From positions 24,474-88,473 of the forward strand of contig JACMLM010000009.1 of NCBI GenBank assembly GCA_014379595.1: 64,000 nt of DNA. The letters are read 5' to 3'. The translations under genes and the position numbers were made by a program. Origin of the DNA: Anaerolineales bacterium (GTDB lineage: Bacteria > Chloroflexota > Anaerolineae > Anaerolineales > Villigracilaceae). Under the pieces are notes generated by a model, which did no database searches, was not told the origin of the DNA, and saw nothing but the letters and a program-made list of their open reading frames with translations. Shown one piece after another: positions 57,773 to 64,000 of the stretch. Position 1 is the stretch's first letter. Every line of letters begins with the position of its first letter.

Positions 57773-57960
57773 TAATATTTCTGAACAACTTTGGATAAAG
57801 TTTGTTGATTTTATTTGCCTAGTATTTAGACCCATAAGGTCTTCTTCCTAGAGATATTGTCTCTGATTACTAAGTTTCATTGCTTGCAAAGATGTTCTTG
57901 AAGTAAAGGAGACCTTTAGGGTCTAATAGACAGTTGTCTGTTTTTATAAAAGGAAACAAA

Positions 57961-58069
57961 ATGAGCGAAATAAAAAAAGTAAGTAATATTCGTAACTGAC
58001 ACCACAGGAGAAGAAATAGTTCATAAAAGAAATAAAATCTTTTGGATAAAATTTGTTAAATCGTATTAA
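57961..58069 (+). pseudogene. Fragment of a small gene, frameshifted
   Basis: An ATG at 57961 with AAGGAAAC upstream gives MSEIKKVSNIRN and then TGA. In another frame the sequence continues VTDTTGEEIVHKRNKIF, WIKFVKSY and a stop at 58069. The joined product looks like the N-terminus of a plasmid- or phage-type replication protein, but this is weak. A related string 'LWIKFVDF' occurs at ~57790. The rest of the 320-base gap (57773-58092) has small hairpins only. Confidence 0.35.
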
Positions 58070-58092
58070 CAATAAATATTAAGGAGAATATC

Positions 58093-58483
58093 ATGATCGC
58101 AACCTCTAATTTAGATAAGGCAAAAAGTGAAATAAAGAAATCCATCCCACAAATAATTTTCGCTGCTATTGTTGTCCTTGCTTTAACATTGTATGAAATT
58201 TATGGAGCCTTTTCTGATGGGCAACTTTTTAGCCAACAAGGATTTGGTATGGCTTTTAGTTTTAATTGGCAGCATATTATGGTTTGTAGTACCCGTGCTG
58301 CTAAAAAGAGAAAGCAAACATGCTTTGACCATTACTTTATTGGCATTTTGTTTGGTATATGCCCGCGCAATTTTCATTGATAAAACTTTTACTTTGAATA
58401 TTTTATCTATATTTGTTTTGTGTTTTGTCGGATTTTATATTATTCGTTTCGTAATGTGGATTCGAGCGGGTGCATTAAAATAG
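58093..58483 (+). pseudogene. Small membrane protein gene split by a frameshift
   Basis: AAGGAGAATATC precedes the ATG at 58093. The first frame gives 'MIATSNLDKAKSEIKKS', a membrane helix ('IIFAAIVVLALTLYEIYGAF') and then a basic, unlike-protein tail to 58380. The second frame (one base forward) opens at ~58235 and gives a natural continuation: 'DLVWLLVLIGSILWFVVPVL', 'HALTITLLAFCLVYARAIF' and 'LNILSIFVLCFVGFYIIRFV', ending at 58483. A single-base indel near AGCCAACAAGGATTTGG, real or from sequencing, best explains this. The restored protein would be ~130 residues with four helices. Confidence 0.6.
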
Positions 58484-58536
58484 TCCTACACAAAATTAAA
58501 GAACAACTCTTTTTATATTGCCACAATGAGTGTATT

Positions 58537-58580
58537 AAATAAACAGAACTCCGAGCTATAGCTCGGAGTTCTGTTTATTT
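58537..58580. terminator. Long perfect palindromic terminator
   Basis: A 22-bp perfect inverted repeat (AAATAAACAGAACTCCGAGC plus TA, and its complement) with no loop bases. It lies between the convergent split gene and the molybdoenzyme gene and contains the CTCCGAG core of the hairpins at 35183 and 51902. Confidence 0.8.
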
Positions 58581-58659
58581 TTACTCTTTCACTTCACCAT
58601 CGATCACATCCCCATCCTGTGGCGGAGCGGACTTTGGGTCAAGAACTCGGAGTTTTTGT

Positions 58660-59301
58660 TTAACCAAATCTTTCCTCACGCCATACATCTGCGCGGTTGT
58701 GATAACCAGCCTGTTCCCAAAATCCACGCTTGTCAGCTGACATGAATTCCAAAGACCTCACCCACTTGGCACCCTTCCACAAATACGGAGTTTCCAAATC
58801 TTCGCGGCCTGGGATAAAACCTACCATTCCGCGTAATGGATAACCGTGATCGGGGGTAATCGGTTCGTCATTCAAGTGTGTAGCGAGTAGAAAATTTTCC
58901 TGTAAGACAACTTCAATCGGCAAATTGACAGTAAAACCGTATTCAGCATGTTGCATCACATGTGTGGCGGTCGGTTTGATCTTGATCAGACCACTATCCA
59001 CCATGGTTTTTACGGACACACCTTCCCAAACTGTATCAGCTTTGCTCCAGCGCGTGACACAGTGGATGTCCATTTTGATTTGACTGCGCGGTAATTGATT
59101 AAACTCAGTCCACGACCAGCGTTTTTCCTCTTCCACCTCGCCCCATATACGAAGATCCCATGTAGAAGCATTGAACATCGGCACCGGACCATAATGCAAG
59201 ACAGGGAATTTTAAAGTCAACGATTGGCCAGGAGGCAGCCTGCCTTCAGAGCGGATACGCTCCTCTTCCTTGCGGCGATCTGCACCTTCAAATGAAAACA
59301 T
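58660..59301 (-). CDS. YedY/sulfite-oxidase-like molybdopterin enzyme
   Basis: 213 residues. The sulfite-oxidase fold is indicated by 'PVLHYGPVPMFNASTWDLRIWG', read as PVLHYG then WDLRIWG, and by 'MDIHCVTRWSKADTVWEGV' with the Mo-ligand Cys near residue 82. 'HVMQHAEYGFTVNLP', 'LATHLNDEPITPDHGYPLR' and 'WKGAKWVRSLEF' are typical of stand-alone oxidoreductase molybdopterin-binding domains. There is no Tat signal, so unlike MsrP it should be cytoplasmic. No membrane cytochrome partner is nearby. The electron acceptor and substrate are unknown. Confidence 0.85.
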   Translation of the reverse strand: MFSFEGADRRKEEERIRSEGRLPPGQSLTLKFPVLHYGPVPMFNASTWDLRIWGEVEEEKRWSWTEFNQLPRSQIKMDIHCVTRWSKADTVWEGVSVKTMVDSGLIKIKPTATHVMQHAEYGFTVNLPIEVVLQENFLLATHLNDEPITPDHGYPLRGMVGFIPGREDLETPYLWKGAKWVRSLEFMSADKRGFWEQAGYHNRADVWREERFG

Positions 59302-59402
59302 AATTCACCTCACTAAATTGGATAATTGCGGCACTGAATAGACTCTGTATATCGTGTTGATGTTACTTATAAAAGATTATAGTTTTCTTAACTTGTAGGA
59401 AT

Positions 59403-59491
59403 GTCATTGCGAGGGCAGTGCTCTTCTGTCCGAAGCAATCTCTCCCACAGTTGGGGATTGCTTCGCCGCAAAGAACGCGGCTCGCAATGAC
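59403..59491. repeat. Palindromic repeat of the GTCATTGCGAG type
   Basis: The ends GTCATTGCGAG and CTCGCAATGAC are perfect inverted repeats. The inner arms CGAAGCAATCTC and GGGGATTGCTTCG also pair. This is a very widespread small intergenic palindrome. It lies upstream of the ion-channel gene. Confidence 0.75.
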
Positions 59492-59583
59492 GGAATAATT
59501 CAAGTATAGTGCAAGAAGCAACAGGTCAAATTCGAGTAAACCCTCTTATAATAGACTATATTTAAGGCGCTCGAGGAGAAGCA

Positions 59584-61479
59584 ATGAAATCACCTACTTT
59601 TAAACAACGTTTTCAATATTGGTTCGATAATTATATGTCACGCGGGCCGGCAGCGTTGATTTTTGCGTTGTTCATACTTTCTGCTGTGATCATCCTTATG
59701 GTGGCTATTATAGTGAAAATAACGGGGAGCTCGCCCCATAATGAAAGCCTACTACAATTGGTGTGGATGGGTTTTATTCGCGTAATTGATTCAGGTGCGT
59801 TTGGTAGTGATACGGGAAGTGTTTTCTTCGTATCTATGATGCTTGTTGTCACCTTTGGGGGCATATTCGTCGTCAGCGCGTTGATCGGTATTATCAATAA
59901 TGGACTCGAAGACAAACTGGATGAGTTACGCAAGGGCCGCTCGGCGGTACTGGAAAATGATCATACCCTCATTCTTGGCTGGAACACACAAATATTTACC
60001 ATCATTTCTGAACTTATCCTTGCTAATGAAAGCCGTAAAAGCGGCGCTGTCATCGTTGTATTAGCTGATCAGGATAAAGTTCAGATGGAAGATGCGATCC
60101 ATGAGCGCGTCCCAGACACGAAGAATACGCGAGTCATTTGCCGCTCAGGGAGTCCAATTGATCTGACTGACCTTGAAATTGCTAGCCCTCATTCTGCGCG
60201 CTCCATTATTGTTCTAGCTGAAGGTTCAGACCCCGATACGCATGTTATCAAGTCTGTATTGGCACTTACTAACAATCCCAATCGCCACGCAGAACCATAT
60301 CACATCGTGACACAAATTCGCGACCCCAAGAATATGGATGTGGTCAAGATGTTGGGTGCGAAAGATATTGTGCAACCCATTCTTACCAACGATCTCATTG
60401 CGCGTCTTATCGCGCAGACTTCACGCCAGAGTGGCCTTTCCCTTGTATATACCGAGTTGATGAATTTTAGCGGCGATGAAATATATTTCAAACAGGAGCC
60501 TGCGCTTTCAGGCAAAACTTACGGTGAAGCCTTGCTGGCTTATGAAACATCTACGTTAATGGGTATTCGCAAATCAGATGGAACCATCACGATGGGTCCT
60601 TCTTTGGACACGCGTATTCAATCGGGGGACCAAGTTCTAATCATTGGAGAAGACGATGACAAAATTAAACTTTCAGCACTTTCTCACATTCCTTTTGACG
60701 AAAGTCTAATCCAAGTTTCTGGTACACCTTCCCACCTCAAGCCTGAAAAAGTACTCATCCTTGGCTGGAACAGATCCGGCGACACTATCATCCGCGAGTT
60801 GGATAATTATGTTGCCAAAGGCTCACAGGTCCTGATCGTTTCAGATATACATGATCTTGAGAAACAATTTGGTAGTGAAAGTGGCAAACTTAAAAATCAA
60901 AAGATCACTACACAAGAAGGCGATATCCGCAACCGTGAGTTGCTTGAAAAGCTTGAAGCCACAGAATACGATCATGTCATCGTTCTCGCATATGACCACC
61001 TCGAACAGCAGGAAGCGGATGCAATTACGCTTATTACATTGCTACATCTGCGCGATATCGCGGAACGCGATGAAACGCCATTCTCCATTATTAGCGAAAT
61101 GCTCGATCTGCGCAATCGGGAGCTTGCCGAGGCCACAAACGTGGATGATTTCATCGTCAGCGAACACCTGATTAGTTTGATGACCGCGCAACTTTCAGAG
61201 AATGCTGAATTAATGGGCGCATTTGCCGATATGTTTGTCTCCGAGGGCGCAGAAATCTATCTCAAGCCGATCAGCGATTATGTCACTATAGATCAGCCTG
61301 TTAACTTTTACACAGTTACTGAAGCCGCTCGCCGACGCAATGAAACTGCCATTGGTTACCGCCTGATGAGCGAAAATCATGACACCTCTAAATCCTATGG
61401 TATCCACACCAACCCGGACAAATCTGCCATGGTAACGTTCACATCGGAAGATAGAATTATTGTTATATCAGAATATTAA
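59584..61479 (+). CDS. CASTOR/POLLUX-type ion channel with two RCK-like domains
   Basis: 631 residues; GAGGAGAAGC precedes the ATG. Two membrane helices (~22-47 and ~80-108) flank a pore-like loop with 'SLLQLVWMGFIRVIDSGAFG'. Two Rossmann-type RCK regions follow, beginning 'HTLILGWNTQIFTIISEL' (~130) and 'KVLILGWNRSGDTIIREL' (~393), each with its own 'V.V.AD'/'ILVSD'-like strand. This matches the bacterial relatives of the plant nuclear channels CASTOR and POLLUX, in which the Rossmann domains sense calcium or nucleotides. The ion is uncertain. An MscS channel gene follows 124 bases downstream, suggesting a role in ion or osmotic balance. Confidence 0.85.
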   Translation: MKSPTFKQRFQYWFDNYMSRGPAALIFALFILSAVIILMVAIIVKITGSSPHNESLLQLVWMGFIRVIDSGAFGSDTGSVFFVSMMLVVTFGGIFVVSALIGIINNGLEDKLDELRKGRSAVLENDHTLILGWNTQIFTIISELILANESRKSGAVIVVLADQDKVQMEDAIHERVPDTKNTRVICRSGSPIDLTDLEIASPHSARSIIVLAEGSDPDTHVIKSVLALTNNPNRHAEPYHIVTQIRDPKNMDVVKMLGAKDIVQPILTNDLIARLIAQTSRQSGLSLVYTELMNFSGDEIYFKQEPALSGKTYGEALLAYETSTLMGIRKSDGTITMGPSLDTRIQSGDQVLIIGEDDDKIKLSALSHIPFDESLIQVSGTPSHLKPEKVLILGWNRSGDTIIRELDNYVAKGSQVLIVSDIHDLEKQFGSESGKLKNQKITTQEGDIRNRELLEKLEATEYDHVIVLAYDHLEQQEADAITLITLLHLRDIAERDETPFSIISEMLDLRNRELAEATNVDDFIVSEHLISLMTAQLSENAELMGAFADMFVSEGAEIYLKPISDYVTIDQPVNFYTVTEAARRRNETAIGYRLMSENHDTSKSYGIHTNPDKSAMVTFTSEDRIIVISEY

Positions 61480-61603
61480 TTCTATCTTTATAAGGAAAAT
61501 TTTCTACTGGGATATAACAAAAAACATGTCCCATATAAAAAAAGTGATAATATATACTATGCGTGAGTTTGAGTAAAAAGTTTGTTTACGGAGGCAATAG
61601 CAT

Positions 61604-63298
61604 ATGATCACCGTTTTTGGCTTTGAAATCACTTTGCCACAAATATTATCCTTTCTCTCTGGATCATTTGGATCATTCCTAGGGACATTTATTGTATCTA
61701 TCGTAATCGCTTTTATAGCATACTTCTTAATTTTTGTTCTGCTGAAATTGGGCTTTTCTTGGACCGATACCGAAGCTGATGATGTAATTTTGGCTGTAAC
61801 ACGTTGGCCCTTTATCATTTTTTCCATATTGTTCAGCCTAGAGCGTTCTATAGAAGTATGGGGGCATGAAGGCTTGGTTGGTGGGTTAGAAAGAGTATTA
61901 TGGGCATTGATGGCAATAGTAATCACTTATTGGATTGCCGCGTTAATCAAAAATGTAGCTTTATATGAATTAAAGAGATATTCAAAATGGAGTGAAGCGG
62001 CTTGGGATGATGTGCTTGCACCGGTATTGGAGAGGATTGTTCCTCCACTAATTTGGATCGTGGGTCTGGTGGTTTTTCTTCAGAGCTTGGGGTTGGACTT
62101 GACGGGTCTGTACGTTGCCTTAGGTGGTACCGCATTTATTCTTGGCTTCGCTTTACAGGATGTTCTTTCCAATCTATTCAGTGGGTTGGTGTTATTGTTG
62201 GACACTCCTTTCCAATTTGGCGATGTCGTTCAATTAGAAGATGGAACCATAGCTGTTGTAAAGGATATAGGATTACGGGTTACTCACTTTTACAACACAA
62301 AAGACCATTCAGATATTTATGTACCAAACTCCGTTTTAGGAGGAATGATCATCGTTAATATTACCCGCCCAACAACCGACCTTGCAGCATCAATAGGTAT
62401 TGGGGTCGCCTACACTGCAGACTCTAAATATAACGGTTCTGATAATGTACAAAAGAATGTAACGGATATCCTGAAGAAAGTAATTATGGGTCATCCAGAT
62501 GTGTTCGGTGACATTGATAAAAAACTTGATGCCCTTGCAGATTTCAGCCAGTTCCTTAGCGGTCAGGAGAAAATAGATGAAGCGAGGAAACGTCTTGAAG
62601 TTGAGAAAAGGTTAAACGAAAAATTGGAAAACCTAGAGGGACAGTTAGATGGATTCGCTGGGATAGCCAGTCTTTTGGAAAAGGATGGGCTGGATGGTGC
62701 TGAAAAGAAACAATTGGAGCAAGTTTATTCTGATATTCTTGCCACGGCGGGCTTGAAGGTTATATTGCAACCTAAGCGTTGGTTATCTAGTACAAAGCCA
62801 CATATAGAAGAAGATGATAAAAACGAGGGCCTTTTCCAACTTGTAAGAGACTGGTGTCAAGCATGGTTACTTGATCCGGATCTCGTGAAAGAGGACAATG
62901 ACGGCCTGCGTGATGAATGGGAGCGAAAACTTTCATTCCTGAGAATGAAGTTGGAAAGATTGTGCCAATACGTTATTAACCCTACTGGTCATGAGAGACG
63001 CCTTGATAATGAGGCAAAAAAAATCGTTGGGTGGATTCATGGCAATTTCAAAGAATCGCGGGTCTTATGGAAAGATCCAGATATACGACTGGTAAATTTT
63101 GGTGCTTCCAGCCTTGATTTTGAAGTTAGTTATTATGTTGATGATATAAAGCTTGAACACTACGAACGATCGGATCGTATTCAAGATGAATTGAGAAGAG
63201 AAATCAAATTCAGGTTTGATGAGGCTGGTATCGAAATTCCTTTCCCGCAAACCGATATTTGGTTTCGGAGTACGTTGGAAGCACGCAACGCCAAGTGA
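61604..63298 (+). CDS. MscS-type mechanosensitive channel with enlarged C-terminal domain
   Basis: 564 residues; GGAGGC precedes the ATG. Four to five helices occupy residues ~10-180. The pore-lining TM3 and start of the beta domain are in 'LYVALGGTAFILGFALQDVL' and 'SNLFSGLVLLLDTPFQFGDVVQLEDG' in blocks. 'VPNSVLGGMIIVNITRP' is the standard MscS turn. The cytoplasmic part is about twice the usual length and contains an inserted charged coiled coil (~320-390, 'EARKRLEVEKRLNEKLENLE') before the last beta segment ('DFEVSYYVDDI'). The insertion is unusual and may regulate gating. Downstream is another membrane protein gene. Confidence 0.88.
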   Translation: MITVFGFEITLPQILSFLSGSFGSFLGTFIVSIVIAFIAYFLIFVLLKLGFSWTDTEADDVILAVTRWPFIIFSILFSLERSIEVWGHEGLVGGLERVLWALMAIVITYWIAALIKNVALYELKRYSKWSEAAWDDVLAPVLERIVPPLIWIVGLVVFLQSLGLDLTGLYVALGGTAFILGFALQDVLSNLFSGLVLLLDTPFQFGDVVQLEDGTIAVVKDIGLRVTHFYNTKDHSDIYVPNSVLGGMIIVNITRPTTDLAASIGIGVAYTADSKYNGSDNVQKNVTDILKKVIMGHPDVFGDIDKKLDALADFSQFLSGQEKIDEARKRLEVEKRLNEKLENLEGQLDGFAGIASLLEKDGLDGAEKKQLEQVYSDILATAGLKVILQPKRWLSSTKPHIEEDDKNEGLFQLVRDWCQAWLLDPDLVKEDNDGLRDEWERKLSFLRMKLERLCQYVINPTGHERRLDNEAKKIVGWIHGNFKESRVLWKDPDIRLVNFGASSLDFEVSYYVDDIKLEHYERSDRIQDELRREIKFRFDEAGIEIPFPQTDIWFRSTLEARNAK

Positions 63299-63529
63299 GA
63301 TTTGGTAATCAGCGGACTGGGATCTTTTGGGTCTGCTGATTTTTAGAGGAATTAATCTCATTGTTGATAGAAAATCTATGAAGACATTGGATACATTTAA
63401 ATCATCGTAACTAGAAAGTTCTAAAATAACATATACTGTTGCAATGAAAGTCTATGAAAGTTAGCTATACACTCAGTTAGGAAAAGCAAGTCCAGTATGC
63501 CGATAGCACGTTGGTAAGAGGAGGTAATC

Positions 63530-64000
63530 ATGAAAAAAAATTTTCTGTCCAGGTGGTGGGAGACGCATTGGCATCAGCAAGTGTGGATGGTTGTCTTCGC
63601 CTTGTTCGTGTTTCTAATCATTGCCTGGATAGGTTGGGCTTCTACTTACGGAACGACAAGTGCAGGTCGCGATGCCGAAATTAAGGCGCTCATTGATACT
63701 ACGCACGCCTGGGAAGATGCGAATGAGAAACTAAGTCGTCTCAAACAACTTATCCTAGCAAACCCTGCTGGCTTTCCCAATGCTGAGGCTGTACTAATTC
63801 AAGCTGAAGAAGAAGTGGAAACTACTCAGGAGCAATTTGACGACGCTGGCTCTAAAGCATTATATGGGGAATTGATCATTATTTTTGGTATCCTGCTGCA
63901 AGTGATTGTGGCTCTGGTGCTTACAAAAGCCATTGCGGCTAGATTCGACAAAACCCTCAGAAAGAGAAAGGTAGATTACGTAGATAAACTCCGAAACGAG
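63530..64000 (+). CDS. Membrane protein with coiled segment, 3' end beyond the window
   Basis: An ATG at 63530 preceded by AGAGGAGGTAATC opens a frame to the window end (157 codons). A basic, Trp-rich start ('FLSRWWETHWHQQVWM') leads into a membrane helix ('VVFALFVFLIIAWIGWAS'). An alpha-helical, acidic extracytoplasmic stretch ('AEAVLIQAEEEVETTQEQFD') follows, then a second helix ('GELIIIFGILLQVIVALVLT') and a basic cytoplasmic tail. It is probably the third gene of a channel-associated set. Family not recognised. Confidence 0.65.
   Translation, partial: MKKNFLSRWWETHWHQQVWMVVFALFVFLIIAWIGWASTYGTTSAGRDAEIKALIDTTHAWEDANEKLSRLKQLILANPAGFPNAEAVLIQAEEEVETTQEQFDDAGSKALYGELIIIFGILLQVIVALVLTKAIAARFDKTLRKRKVDYVDKLRNE

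Overview
The window reads as a chromosomal segment of a member of the Chloroflexota, most likely an Anaerolineae-type bacterium. The evidence is indirect. Secreted proteins and lipoproteins carry long Thr/Pro linkers, there is an archaeal-like family B DNA polymerase beside a RecA-fold protein, sensors are GAF/GGDEF/HD-GYP proteins, and intergenic hairpin repeats are dense. No rRNA or tRNA gene was seen, so the placement is an inference.

Layout. 1-5.8 kb: a truncated PAS sensor, a GT39-like membrane glycosyltransferase, a lipoprotein and an unknown protein. 5.8-11.2 kb: the translation factor ettA with a TetR-cupin pair on one side and a CAP/LysM protein plus a YjdF-like membrane protein on the other; degenerate ends of a second ettA lie outside both. 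11.2-17.5 kb: an AT-rich accessory island with the operon GHKL ATPase - STAS-like - NurA-like nuclease - HerA ATPase, divergent from a DruA-like (DUF4338) gene. 17.5-32.5 kb: phosphoesterases, two flavin oxidoreductases, a MerR regulator, lipoproteins, a clostripain-like protease and a diguanylate cyclase. Two things there stand out: a duplicated hairpin/mini-ORF element at 18.7-19.1 kb, and a 49-codon gene whose TGA is followed by an in-frame His-rich tail.

32.5-41.9 kb: an HD-GYP phosphodiesterase, an ABC-F protein, a CPBP-like protein and a large secreted protein with three PF10342-like modules. 42-50 kb: core genes (proC, DUF402, ruvA, ruvC, yebC, an MFS transporter, an SbcD-like nuclease), with a DUF433/DUF5615 toxin-antitoxin cassette inserted at the end of proC. 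50-64 kb: a C39-like peptidase with TPRs, unknown membrane proteins, a PolB cassette (LuxR-type regulator, then P-loop-less RecA-like protein, helical protein and PolB) with a LexA-box-like promoter, a YedY-like molybdoenzyme, a CASTOR/POLLUX-type channel and an MscS channel.

Two themes may be new. First, four short gene-end duplications (two of ettA, one of proC, one of a small conserved gene) flank inserted genes as direct repeats. In the clearest cases the ghost differs from the intact gene almost only by synonymous changes. This suggests that accessory cassettes entered by replacing gene ends. Second, the GHKL/STAS/NurA/HerA operon shares a short intergenic region and repeated GTAAAAC operator-like sites with a DruA-like gene, which looks like a nuclease-helicase defence system under partner-switch control.
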